Of a stretch of 64,000 nt of DNA, positions 37,081 through 50,505 are shown piece after piece. The DNA comes from Casuarius casuarius. Its lineage: Eukaryota > Chordata > Aves > Casuariiformes > Casuariidae. Positions within the stretch are counted from its first letter, which is position 1; each line of letters begins with the position of its first letter. Both the position numbers and the translations under genes were made by a program. The notes beneath the pieces were generated by a model that saw only the letters and a list, made by a program, of their open reading frames with translations, was not told the DNA's origin and ran no database searches. The DNA is taken from assembly GCA_003342895.1 (NCBI GenBank), contig PTFA01000031.1, positions 2,986,603 through 3,050,602 on the forward strand. The letters run 5' to 3'.

Positions 37081-40000
37081 CAACATCAGAAAAAGCTTAA
37101 ATCCTCCAGCACTTCTACATGCAAACATGCTGATAATGGGACTCTGTGCTAGTCTGAAACTTTTTAGCAGAAAAATTGATTCTAAAACATCTTCATAAAA
37201 GCTGCTAATTTTCCCTTCCTACTAATGTTATGGAAAAAAACCTAGAGCTAACCTTCCCACAATGTGACATGGTTTTGTATGAACTGTGCGTTTAACTGCG
37301 TAAAGTTGCATAAATCTGATGGTGCTTCTACCTCATGTTTGGTTTCTAAAGCACTTTCAGATTCGTTGAATGCAAGCCTCGCTCTTTATACTTGTTCTTA
37401 AATCTGTTATGTTCTTTCTCAGCCAAGATTTGCTTAGTTCAACTCAGGTGTCTGAAACAATGGCAATTTATGTATCCTGCTGCAGAAACTAACTCCTCTT
37501 GCTCTTCATTTGCATCTAATATACTAAACTCTCTCCTGCACCATGTGAACATATTCTGTTAATATAATGGTAAACAGCATTTAAAACATGAATGGATCCT
37601 CCTATCTGATGGACAACAACCTGTCATCTTAAAGAGCTTATCATGAAAAAGCTCTCGTCTAGTAAAGTGACCAGTCATCTCACCAGTGTCACTTTTGAAC
37701 AAATCAGACTTAACACTTTAACCATCATACTCCCGCTATATTTTCCTCAAGGCTAAAAAGTAATTACATTGTATCAACATTTCCATCCATGCTCTGACTA
37801 AAATAATTCAGCTGTGCAATGTCACAACTTCCATCAAATGGGAGGAAATTTCATAGTCAGGTTTTTAAAATGTAATCTCTGATGATATATCTTTTTAAGT
37901 TTAGCTCTCCACTTTATGTTTTATGGGGAATATTCTTGTCCTTCATGAAGCCCATACAAGTTCTGTTACTGATTCCAACCTAACATCCTGTACATACGTG
38001 CTCTCCATTTGGATAGACGACACTGTGCTCCTCCTAAGAAAATTTACTTTGAGCATATGAAGCCTTGTTATACCTGTGGTAATGCAGCTATTCAAAACTG
38101 CTTGCTCTGGTCTATAGTTCTTCATCTATACCTCCTCTTCAGTTCACATCCAAGATCTTATACCTTGTATCAGTGTGCACAGCAAATGAGTAAGCATTAT
38201 GAATGGACTGCACGCTTTGGAAAGGTCTGCAGCAGTATACTATCCACACCACCAACGCTAACATCCAAATGGGATGATCAAAAGTGAGCTCAGTAACTGA
38301 TGTGCCACAGCCACATTTAAAACCACTGACTGTGAAATCTTCACTGTAATAGATATTCCTCTTTCTTAGTACACTTTGAATAGTAAGCAAGCAAATGAAT
38401 TATTTAAACATGACTGTAAAAAGATCATGAATTTCCCCTTCATCTTTGAAGCTTTCAAACATAAGGTAGAAGCGCCATCAGATTTAAGCAACCTCATTAC
38501 TTCAAATTGTATTCCTAGGAACAAATCTGTCTTTAGAAAAAGATTACATTTACATGTAAAATCAATTAATTCAGCAAGTAAGATCTATTACACCTTCTCT
38601 TTTTAAGGCACAGCATATTATTGTATTAATTCTGTTATTCACTAGGATCTGTAGAACATCAGATAACTGTAGTTCTAAAATGCTACCCTCATTTTCAGGA
38701 CAGCTACTGTTTTCCCTAGGCAAATCAGAAGCATTTGTATAAAAGCATTTACAGTTATATTAAAGAGCTTAAAAATCTTAACAGACAATAAAAAAATTAA
38801 TTCCAGCCTTCTGCCTAAAAGCAATGATCATACAGTAATGCTTTCAAAAGCAAGGCAAAAGTCTTTCTTTCAAACATTGAGGCTTGATGCTCCTCTTTCA
38901 TTTTATGAAAGATCCAGAAAAGAAATAACTGAAAGCAAAAAAAGCAGCAGCAGTTCCTTATTCACAGCAGATTCTGTGCATGAATTTCAGAGCATGAGGA
39001 AATTCATACCAAGGGACCAGAAGAAGAGTCACTATCCACTTTCTATCCATAATATAATTACTATACCTGTATACCTACAAGGTAGGTAGGTAGGAACCTA
39101 AAAGGATTTTAAAGGTGAAGTTTCCACTTAAAGCAAAAGCTCGAGAGTTCACTTACTTAAACACAGTTCTCAGGGCTAGAGTTATGTGCGGTCTTAGGAG
39201 GAGATGGAACCCCATGAAAAGGAATATAAAACTCAACTATAGGGTGTACATAAAATTTAAGTGCAGTCCAGCTTTTACACAGGAAAATTTCATTTTAGGA
39301 TGAATTCATCCTAAAGTTAAAGTGTCCCCTCCACTTCAGGCTATATGTTACATGTGATCATGTACATTAGCAGCAGTTCTGCCTGTTTCTCTTAAGCAAG
39401 CCTTGCTGGGGCTGACAACGTGAAGGAACTGGAGTTACTGCAGGAGTTGCTGTTGTACGTCTATACGCAGCATAATACCTGTGAGGAGGTGAATGGAATT
39501 TATTTCCAATAGGTATTGAAAAAGCACCCTGCATTTCTTGCCTCTATAGATTTTCAGAAACAGTATCCAAGATAGTTTCTTTCAAAGTGTATAAATTAAG
39601 GTTTCTTTTTAAAACTTGGGCCTCATAATTATCGTATTTCATCCATATTGTGCAGTCTAATCATATAATTAGCCCTTGTATGGCACAGGCTATTACACAA
39701 TCTGAGGTGCAACACAGGCATAATCATTAACTTTTGTATCCATCCTGAATAACATTTCTCATCAGCAATTCCTTTTCAGAGTCTGTGGCTGCTCAAACTG
39801 GTAGAAGAAATATGAAGTAAGGCAGACAGAGTTCATAAGTGTTGGTCAGATATGCACAGAGCAGTATGTTGAAATTCAAACATACTTATTTTGGTAGCCC
39901 ACACTTATATTTTTCTTAAGATTTCATCTAGCAGTCTGCCTTGGGAAGTTGCTACTGTTGTCAGAAAAAGATGGCAAAAATAGCACTGTTAGAGCAGCAA

Positions 40001-43000
40001 GTGACACCTATTTCAAAGGGTTATGTTATACCAAAATATGTCTCTCTCACGAAAAGCTAAAGTACGAGGCTTGACAACTGACTATCATCCCCACAATAGA
40101 CTGTAAATGTGACTGCAAGGGTTGGTTCTGCAATATTTGAGAGGGACGGCACCCTCAATCGCTAATGGTAGTTATACATATACTCATATAAGCTGGTTTA
40201 GTTTCACAGACTGGATTTTATTATAGGCACCTTCTGTCGCTACAGTGGATCACTGCCAATCTAAACCATTGATCCTGCAGTGAGCAGCCAACTCATGCTG
40301 CAATGCAACTGTTAAGAGTTCCCCTCACTTATTTTTTCTTCTAGGCTGAAGAAAGCAGGTCACTCTGGTAGGCAACCAGATTATTTCAGCTGTAGAGATG
40401 CACACCTGGAATCCCAGTTTTTCTAGCCAAACTTATTATAAGAAAAGTCAAAAAGTATTACACCAAATGCCAGTCTGGCATGGTGTCTCGGTAATTTATC
40501 AGTCTACTTAGAATGGCCTGCTACTGTATCTAAACAAACAAACAAACAAATCCACTTCAAAATTCAGTTTTCAGTATCCTGTTTTTCCAGGAATGGTGAA
40601 TTTGTGATAAATACAAAACAAATCAGCTCAGCACAGTTCATTAATTATTAACAGGTTTCACAGAACGTGCTCCATGAAATAATCTCCTATTTTGGAAATA
40701 TTCATAAATGTACATATGCAGATCCCAAGTCCACAGAGACTGAGAAACAGATTAGAAACTGCAAGCTATTTCATCGGTACAGGGAAAAATATATGCCTAA
40801 AGGTCACTTTAGCCTGATATCATTCCTCCTGCTTCTGAGGAGACTGACCTGGAAAATATAATGTGAAAGTCTCCACAGAGCAAACCTATGTGTAGTCTTG
40901 AAAGTTGCTGAACGTATACAAACATTTGTCAGAGGTTCCCAAGTTTTGTATTTAAACTGTTCCATTTTTGCCAGGAGACCCTGGAAAACATTCCCAGGAA
41001 GGAGTGTTTCCTTCCAGCCGCCTTCCCCCCGCCACTTCTTTTTCCTTTTTTCTCCGCGCTGGTTGCCTTTGTTTTGCTGAGTCTTCTAGTACAACTGCAA
41101 ATATTTACAGACAGCTATTCCCTCTTCCCCAGTCCCCACAAATTCTTCAAATATATTTATGGTTTAGTCATTCTCAAGGGTTTGGGCGGGGGGTACAACC
41201 TACCGGACACTGCACGAAGACAAACAGTTCCTGTGAGGCTGTAAAACATAAAACTGGTGCCCATCATTTCCCCACTGCTCTTGCAGGCTACTTCTACCCA
41301 CCTCGTCTGCCTTGTCCTCTGCCTTCTGCTGCACGCTTTGCTCCCTCTCCCACGCCAGCCTGGCACGTCCTATAGGGCTGGCACCGACACTGGGGGGTGG
41401 CCCTAGGAGGAGAAATCTGTAGGGCTATCTATTACAGGGATGGGAGACAGGGGGTGCAAGATGAGCTGGGGTAGGAAAAAGGTAGCAATGTAATAAACTG
41501 ATAAAAGGATTTTTTCTGATTGTTTCCCAAATTCTTCTGTTTGAAGCAAAAAGGGGAAGAGATACCCATGAGACACTAAATGGGTGGCTAACAAACATGT
41601 GCTTCCAAAATGACCCAAAGCCAAAGACTGTGGAAGAGCTACTTCGTGTGGTGCACCAGTTATAATGGATCAGCTTTGTGTAATTTAAAGCTCTTCACAG
41701 CATAGCAGCTGACTCCAGCTGGTTCTTACCATAAAGGATGCAAATTTTATTTGACACAGAGAGAACAGCTCAAGACCTACCTCATCGTCTGTCTGACCTT
41801 ATTCCCCTCATTCATGCCATTCTTATCGAGAAGAAGGCAAGTACCTCATATGTGAGGTTGGCAGGGGTTGATGACCCTTATAGCCGCATATGCTATGTTT
41901 TTGCATCTTTCCTCAGTTCTTCATTGATATATATTATTACTAGGGTACCTTACTTTCACATACTGTGCCTCAACAGCTATTAGAAACATTTTAATCAGAA
42001 TTTCAAAATATTTTGACCGATTTTCTTCAAAGCAGAAACTGAAAGACTCAATTGATACAAAAACAAAACAAAACAAGAACACCACAGCTAAAAAATTTAC
42101 CATGGAACATGTTCCACATGACCAAATTGTATCTCCAGCACTCTTGCTTCTAATGAAAATCTTTAAAACACGATTTAAAATCAAGTCAGGCGTTAATTTT
42201 GAAAGATGAGCATCTGACCCATCAATAGTAAACCAGGAACTAACAGGGAAAAATCGTTAACTGTGCTGAATTATTGTCAAAAGGGTGTTGGAAGTGTAAG
42301 ACAATCAATGACCACCCAAGTCTCCCCAATGCATAAAGGTCCAGACAAACTTTCCTACTAAAGAGGTTCCAGGTTCCTTCTCAGAGTGTCTAATTATGTA
42401 GTATTCATAGTCAAAACTGCACAGCACACTGGGAGAAAAGAAAAAAATGCACACAAGAATGGCTGCAAACTATGGAGCAGAGGAACATAACAACACCAGA
42501 TTATCATATGAGCTACAGTACTGATCCTTTTTGTAATTACATTCATGTTAAGCAACCCATTTACAGGATTAAATAAAGCTGGCAGAAGCTGCACTCCACT
42601 GTCTCACATTATGACAATATCCCAAACCACGACAGGAAGTCTTCCAGCCATATTTCTTCCATTATTCTGCAATATCAGTAACTGCTATCAGAACACATCA
42701 CAAACTGAATGTAAATTATAATTGCATCTACTCTATGTTATGTATTTATTAACAATGGCGGTACTAAAGACTGCAAGTTGTGAATCTGCTCCTAAGTCAT
42801 TTGGGTATTCTTGAAATTGTAGGCAATAACTGTAATGACGCTCAAAAAATCTCTAAGTTCAGTAACAAAACTGCACTGGCGGAACTCTGCCCAGTGCTGA
42901 TCAGGCACGGAACGAATCAGCTCAGCACTTTTTAAATATTTATGAAGTCAGAAGAAAAAGGAACCGTGCTCACAGAGAATGTATCACTTCTTTTCAAAAA

Positions 43001-46000
43001 CTTAACGTTCCATGATTTCAGCAAGAGAGATTTGACAAGGATGACAGGGGAAGAAAGCAGGTGGGCAGGAAATCTTGATTCACAGCTCTGTCAATGCATC
43101 CTCAACAATCTTGTTATGTGGCTGAATAAGTGACAGTTCGGGATATTTTAAATAAACACCCCCACTGACTGTTGAAAACTATTTTTCCCCTCTACAGCAA
43201 AATCATTAAAGCTCCTGTGAGGAAGTTGTCAGATTTTTCCACCTGCTATCAGAAAGAGCAAAAAGTCAAGCTCTGGCAAGTTTTGAAGCAGGTGTAAAAT
43301 TTTTCTCCCTGCATTTACACAGGTTGCAGAGCTAGAGGATGACCCTGTAGCAGATTAGTGGCTATCCACCACTGCAAGTTGTCACCGCCCTGCACTCTAG
43401 GTGCACTTTGATGTTCGAGACAAGAAGCAGAGAACATAGATGCTCGTGCTGAAAAAGCAGAATTTTCTACTTCCTTTAGCTAAATGACTGTCTCTGTTGA
43501 CTGCTACTAATTTATTTCCAGATTGGCATTTACATGAAAAGAATGAATTAAAGTAGAAGAAAGAATAAACACCCTACCAATGCAAAGCCAAATGACCTAA
43601 TGGAGAAGGTAACCAACTACAGTAGTCTCCAAACATAAACAGAAATAATTTAACACAAAGCAGCTGCCTAAATCAACAAGGAAAAACTCCCATGCAGAGT
43701 TCAGATGAAGTCTATCATCACAGAAGCTTCCTCTCTCACAACTGTTTCCAGTATTGTCCAAGACACCAAATATTAGCCATTAAGAAAAAATTTGCGGCCT
43801 ATTCAGTCTGATCATAAAATACCTAAAAATCTAAAATTTTAATGAGCAGAGGAAAAATAAATAGAGGATTGGCTTTGTTTGGTTTTGGAGGGGGAGTTAG
43901 GGAAGATGGCAGAGTTTGGCAGATGGGAAGCGGTGATGTTTCCCATATCACAGCCAGTGTTATCAGCACTGGTGTGAGCACAGTACCCACAGGAACTGAT
44001 AATGAGTTTTGCTTTCTTCAGGCAGCCACATGCAATACGGTAGACATCTCATACAAATCTGCACTGCAGTTAGGAAGACCACCAAAGCTAGAGAAACTTT
44101 CTTTAGACTGCTCTTCTCACTATGGATGAATTGTATATATGTAGAGAGGGGCCAGCACAAACTTCACAAAATTAAATTCTGCTGTGAACTTGGAAGGTTT
44201 ATAGGCCTCATTCTGGTTGCTTTCATCCTTGCTGTTTAATTTGTTTGAAAAACCATTCAAAATTTGACTCTAAGTTCTTTAAATGTCTATTGCTTTATCA
44301 CCTGCCTCTTTCCTAAGCTTCCCTGCAGCCTTCCTCACCAAATCTTGCCACGATGTTTTCAAAACTGATTGGGTTAAGCTGGGTAATAAAACCAAAGGTA
44401 AGCAATGCTTATTTTGCTGGATACAAACATATCAGAACACATTTAAGCACTCCCAAGTGCTTAACAGGATTTCTATCATCATTGCTAAGCAAAGTAGCTT
44501 CTTTATTATCAAGTCTACTCTGAGACTCACCCTAGCATTGGACCCTTTGTACAAAACATCAGTATGATGAAGGAAAGAAAAAGAATGAAACAGAGCAATC
44601 TTCACTTTCCTCAAACACAGAAACAAAGATTTTATTAAAATAAATGTATTGGGCACCTTTATATAGCACCATTATTAGATTATCCTCTGCTTCTACTTGT
44701 CTCCATCTTCTACCCTATTTTTCTTTTTTTTTCTACTCGGCTGTAATATGGGGTATTTCTTCCAGCAGTATTCCTCAGCTTTGAAAAGTTAGATCCACTT
44801 GAATGAGAACGGCAAAGAGCCATCAAACAGTGCCAGCTGAGAGCTCACGTTTCCATGCCATGCATGCTCTGCAGCGCCACATCCGCGTAAGCAAGGACAC
44901 TCATCTGGATCTTGTCCCTGGTTAAAACAGTGCTGATATGACTCTGCTTTTTGATCATTCTGTGTCCCTTTAAACATCACTTGACATAATCTACTCATCT
45001 GCTTCCTCCCACTCCAACTTTTAGCTGATTTGGATCTCGGGATGGAGAATTACAACTTTTCCCCCATTCTCCTGCTTGCAAGGAAACCTAATCAAACAAT
45101 AAAATGTAGAACTAGTTGTCTGAACTTAGGTGCAGCATCTGAGAAATGCTCAAATCAACCCTGCTGCTGTCATCCAGCGCTGGTGTTTTCACGGACAAGC
45201 AAATAAGCACAACCACAAAAATTTTCCAAGTGACAATGGGGAAAGTTAGTTTCTTTGCATTCCCAGCACTTTTCAAGAAGGTAGAAGAAATCATCACAAC
45301 AAGGATCGGAGGTACATGTAAGCACAACATTATTTATGGAGTTCTGATACTCCTACAATTAATAACACTTTTCTCAAGCAGACCCTCTGACTTGCCCAGG
45401 ACTGTCACTCCTCGTGAGCTATCGTGGCAAGTTTCTGGCTTCAGAATATAGAACACTGGCTTAATACATGTACAGAGTAAATATTAACGTATGGAAGAGC
45501 ACTAAAAAGAGCAGGAAAGCTATATTTGCTAATTTGCTATTACTTGGAAACATTATCTAAAGAAAATGTAGATGTGTTTAATATACACAATATAATACGT
45601 ATTTCAGAATTTTTAAAGCATTTTTAAAGCTTGCAGTTTTAAGGTTTCAGCTCCAGGAAGAGAGAGACAGAAAAAGAGACTTGAATAAAAATACCTTATG
45701 CTAAAAGCTAACTGACAAAAAATGAACAAAGAGCTAAAGCAGTAAAGAGCTAAAAAAAGTGTTTTTATAAAAGTGTCTATTCTATTGAATGTCAGGTCTA
45801 CTCTTTTTCCAGCACCATCTTATTAAGAGCTTTTATTATCTGCTTTGGATTTAAACTGAATATCAAATATAGTTTGGACAAATTAAAATAAAAGCGTAAG
45901 AACTTCCAGGGAGAAAACACAACAGCTTAATTGTGTGCAAACGCTTCCAGGTGAAGTTGCTCTGCCGGCCACACACCCAACGCTCCTGGCTAACTCTCCA

Positions 46001-49000
46001 TCTCCTTATTCTCCATTCTTCTTCTTTGAGGCTGATAACCTTCCTGAATTCCTGCTTCAAACTTTATCAACCAACAATGCCTTGGCAGACTGGAATGTAA
46101 TTTTAATCTTTTCTGAAAAATGCTAACGGTACCCAGTGACCAGACATCTTTTTTAGTTTTTAGACCAAATATTACTTATTTTAATAAAAGCCCTTATAAG
46201 AAAGAGAAGTGTTTAAATAAATAAATGAATAAATGGTACATCTAGCTTATAAAGTTTTGAACAATATTAGAAATGGGGATTCTGGTCAATGTGAACTCTC
46301 TGCTGGCACCTCATAACTTCTGTAATCTCTGTGGTTTACACTGCTCCCTCAACTACCTAATCATATCATTTTCCTAGCCTAAGTTCTTCTTGTACAAACA
46401 TCTTAGTATTTACAATTTATTTCTAATTCATAATTTAGTGAGAATTAGGCTTTCTTGGACACTGAATGAAGGACCGTGAGAACTAGTATTTTCCCATCAC
46501 CTGAAACTGCTATTTCCCCCCAGTTTCCTCCCTCGCAACCACTTCTCTAGGGCTTCCCACACCCACTATGACTAACAGATAGATGCTACTTCAAATAATT
46601 CCATATTTCTTTTTAGAGTCATTTCTTTTTTTAAAGAACACAGAATAACTGAAGGTTATATATCCTATTCCATATTTACAGTTTTCCCAACATCTCTTTG
46701 CATCAACTGTCAAATATCAATGGCAAATGTGGTCATCCACGAAGGGAGTTCCTGGTACCGTTAACATGTCACGTGCTTCTCAGCGAGGTTGCATCATTAA
46801 TTCTATAAAATCAAGTGCAGACTTTAAACATTCAAAAGAGATCACAGTAAAAGCAACAGTTCTCACAAACATTTAACTCAGTGAAACTTTCTTCACACTT
46901 CCTTCACACAAAAATACAAGGAGGGAAAAAGGAAGCAATGAAAACAGCATGGTGGAGGAAGAGCTGTTACAAAACATTTGCAGTAATGATTATGAAACAT
47001 CCACAGCAAGTTTCATCTGAAGAGGTCTAAGAACATTAAAAACGTTAACACAACATTTATCAAGGCACCTCTCAGACGAGGTATATGTTAGGCCCTTCTA
47101 CAAATCCAGAGGACAAGGAAAGACAATTATCCCCAGAATGCTCAATGTCAGAGCTACATAAGTGACAGGAGAAAGTATCTTTGGAGAAAGTGCAGCAGCA
47201 AATGAGAAATTATAACCAAGGGCCTCGGAAATCAGAGTACGGATGAACATGCAGGCTAACAATGCTTCAGGACACAGAATAATTTCCCCGACACTGTATT
47301 GCACCTACCTCTTTTGAAGTCAAATACATAAAAGCATCACACAAACTAAAAACTAAAAAATGTAAAATGCACAAAATAAGAAACCGTGTAAAATCTCAGC
47401 AGAGCTACAGTGAGTGTAGCAATACTGATAGTTCTTTTTTGATCTGCTGCTAGACAAATTACTGCTTGACAAGCAAGGAAAATCAGGATATATATAAAAA
47501 GCATATCATATTTTAAACTTCACATGTTTAAGGAAGCAAACACACACAACCTCCCTGCGAAATCCATCTTCTCTTTGGAAAATACTGTCTAAACTTTTTT
47601 CACTCATGAAAGGCAGTAGGATTAAGCCTATCCATAGTAGGTGGTAAAACTACCCATAAAATAGTAAACTATTGAGTCAAAACAGAGTAACAGAATAGAT
47701 TTGATAAGAGTTTTCACATCTTTCTGCAGGGAAAAAATATTATGATGGTAGAGAACACTTTAATCTAGTAGGAAAAGGTACAGAATGAGCCAGCAGCTGA
47801 AAGGTAAAGAGTAATTCAGAGCAATGACGGCGAGGGCAGTGCAACAAATTCTACAATAATTTTTTTAACAAAAATGTTAAGTATTCATGTTAAAAAATAG
47901 GCTCTATTTTCACCTGATTACAGATTTAATGTAGCAATTATCAGATGAAATTTTTATGCCCGATATTACGCAGACGGTCAAACTACATTAAAATCATATT
48001 TTTTTGCTCTTAACATTTATGAATCATTTTGAATGAATGCTTTGGTGATTGTTAACTTATAAGATTTTTATTTCTGTTCCAGAAAGAACGAGAATCTAAA
48101 ATCTCAGTTAGATATGCTGTAAATATCAATAACATGCTCAGAAAAAATCATTAAAAAGTAAAAGAATATAAGAGATTACAGAGATGATAATAGAAACCCT
48201 CTCAATTCAACTTGTGCTTTGTTTTATATTCCAAGAGCACAAACACTACCACTTAGTGAGAGGAAAAATCATCTTCCTGAACTGCTAATCTGAAAAATCT
48301 TATAAATTGCAATTGCATAAAATGAATAAAGCAAAGCATTAGGTTTGCAATTAAATATCATTTATAATTATTTAATATCTTGTAATGAGGTAGGATTATC
48401 CAAGCAAATACAGACCTGAACCAAGAAACATTGAACATAGACAAGATTAACCTCGCACACTTATACACTATCACATTCTCAGCCACTTCCTAGAAGTTCA
48501 GTATCCAAAACCCAGGATAAGCAACCGTGAACATCATTCCACCGTAGGGAGCCCACCGTGCTACGCAGTGGGTGTAGGTCCAGCTTCCTCTCCCGTCTGC
48601 TGCAGGTACACAGAGGCTAGCTGAGGAGCGCAGAAGTTGACTGAGGTCTCATACACCATCAACACCTGGGCATAAATTTGTTTCTAACCTATCAGAACCA
48701 CAAAATCCTGTAGAAAATCAAATGGTCACCGAGTCACTACTGTGCTTAAGGAAGGAGGCTTGCTAGTCTGAAGAAAATGAGAAGGACCCCTTGCCTACAG
48801 GTAAGACATTCAAAAATTTGCTGGGAATTCATGTGAACCTGGAGGTGTAGATACCAGACATCAAGTTGTTAGCCAAATTCTGCAGCAGTTGCCTTTTTTG
48901 TAATTCACTCCCACAGAAATTTCAAAAGCAGAAACACTACAACTTTTGCTCAGGAACTCCTGGGAAGAGACAAAACCCAAACCTGATCTCGGTAATTCTG

Positions 49001-49870
49001 TGTTTGAGAGGAAGTGTTTGTATCAATTAAGTTATACCAGTTATAACATTTTATATCATTTTGGAGGTGGGAAGAACACCCTAAAGTCTGTTCACTAGCT
49101 CTTCCTCCCGTCCCTCCCTGAGAAAGGATCCTCCTCCCTTTTCTGCCATTTAGGATAGTCTTTTTTAAAAAAGTAAAATTACTTTTGTTTGATGCTTTAG
49201 GATTTAAGCGCACACACAAAAATGTGGATTGTATTGATTTTTCCATGTTATAACTGTCTATTTAAAAATAATTTGTTCTGCAGAATGATCTATAAATGCT
49301 TTCAGAAATGCTTAGACTACAGTAAAAAAAGCTTAGGTACTTTAAATTTGCAAAATCAAAAACATCTGATGATTTCTTAGGCAGCTGGAATACATTTTTG
49401 GAGTGTGTTTGTCCTAAAGACTGCTACAAAGCTAGAAGTTACGTAGAATAACAGTTTTCAAAAAGAAGTTAGAGAATATTAAGCTAATTTAAATTTTGTA
49501 TGAATTTCCTGTCCTAAAATTCTAGTAATCTGTGCAAATATCCATCAACACAGAACTAACTGAGCCTAGGAAGATCATTTCACACAAACCAAGCCTTATA
49601 ATATACAACACACAAATAATATTAATCTTTCATGCTGCAGGCTCATCTCTTTCTCCTCTTGCTCCACACCAAGAACCTGGGAAACAAGATGGGCCTTACG
49701 CTTTGAGTTCAAATACCTCAAACAGTTTTAGAAGTGCAAATACATATATTAAGACATTTCTTATTGTTGAATAAGAAATACATAGAAAATCATAGACAGT
49801 TATGAATGCTACGAGGGAGACATTGTGCTTTTCTGTTTAAGCAGGAAACCACAAAGCAAGAAGCCTAGGT
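37081..49870. other. AT-rich noncoding DNA with simple repeats
   Basis: Long unique stretch in which I can support no gene. The longest open frame (135 codons at 40968-41375) is Pro/Ser-rich and overlaps another in a shifted frame, so it reads as chance. Simple repeats include GGTA units at 39082-39093, AAAC units at 40532-40550 and AAAT units near 46213-46235. I saw no retrotransposon copies, though old ones may be beyond recognition by eye. Confidence 0.55.
40532..40550 (+). repeat. (AAAC)n microsatellite
   Basis: Nearly five AAAC units in a row; simple repeat. Confidence 0.8.
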
Positions 49871-49988
49871 ACTTGACAATATCAGGATAGCCTCAAGTCT
49901 CAGTTTTCCCACTGTATGGGTATAACACTTGCATCAAATATTTCGAACGCTCAGATGAAAGGCGAAGAAGTACAGAATATCATTAAGC
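49871..49988 (+). mobile_element. Ancient tRNA-SINE tail (MIR/CORE-like)
   Basis: Two diagnostic blocks sit in the right order. First is CTCAGTTTTCCCACTGTA followed by ATGGGTATAACACTTGCATCA, the sense core of MIR-type SINEs. Then comes 'acgctcagatgaaaggcg' and 'aagtacagaatatcatta', the LINE-related tail of old amniote SINEs (typically ...gatgaaaggcgctatataagtgcaaagtattatta). The tRNA-like head upstream is too worn to place. The exact family is uncertain. Confidence 0.65.
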
Positions 49989-50210
49989 ACCCCTATTCTT
50001 GATTTGGGGTTTACGGAAAGATTGTTCTATTATTTTTTATTATACTCATCTTTATATAACACACATAATTACATTGCTCCATGTGATTCAATTATGTGTA
50101 GGAGTAGCTCCTAGAATAGGCTGGATGCCTGCTTTTAATGTACTTATTAGGTACTCAAATCTTTATTGCAGGTATAAACGTATGAATATAACATTCACTA
50201 GATGTATCCA

Positions 50211-50216
50211 CATGTA
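50211..50216 (+). repeat. Target-site duplication CATGTA, left copy
   Basis: Directly precedes the LTR and is identical to 50500-50505. Confidence 0.65.
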
Positions 50217-50499
50217 GTGAGAACACCTGCGGAAGACCTGGCGAGGAGTCAGTGACTGGCAGATAAGGAAACAGCTCTAGTAGATTTAAGGGACCCTTAG
50301 GATATAACTAGGCAAGTCCTGCCCGTGCGTCCAACTTGGGCGTCCAACCCATGCCTCCAGCAGCCTCCCATCAGCGACCCCTCCTCGCAGTTCCCAGGTG
50401 TAAGTCCCTTATTAAACCGATCCTGTTTAACCCCTTATGAACCTTGAGTGTCTCTCTCCACCGGTATCCGACCCTCTCTTGCCCGCCTTGCGGTCACAC
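50217..50499 (+). mobile_element. Short solo LTR of a second endogenous retrovirus
   Basis: A 283-base element flanked by the 6-bp direct repeat CATGTA. It holds TATAA at 50303-50307, an ATTAAA poly(A) signal at 50411-50416, and a C/T-rich end (CTCTCTCCACCGG, then CCCGCCTTGCGG), the order expected for U3-R-U5 on the plus strand. CpGs are well kept. No internal retroviral sequence adjoins it, so it is a solo LTR. The ends read GTGAGAAC and GGTCACAC rather than exact TG...CA. Either a base was gained or changed at each end, or the boundaries are one base off. A 6-bp duplication fits alpha/betaretrovirus-like (ERVK-type) integration. Confidence 0.7.
50411..50416 (+). terminator. LTR polyadenylation signal ATTAAA
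   Basis: Common variant hexamer, about 85 bases before the LTR's 3' end, followed by a GT/T-containing stretch. It sets the orientation and places R/U5 near 50430. Confidence 0.5.
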
Positions 50500-50505
50500 C
50501 ATGTA
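50500..50505 (+). repeat. Target-site duplication CATGTA, right copy
   Basis: Directly follows the LTR and matches the left copy without mismatch. Confidence 0.65.

Noticed and set aside
40968..41375. 135-codon Pro/Ser-rich open frame
   Set aside because: Low-complexity composition, overlapping frames in the same region and no recognisable domain.
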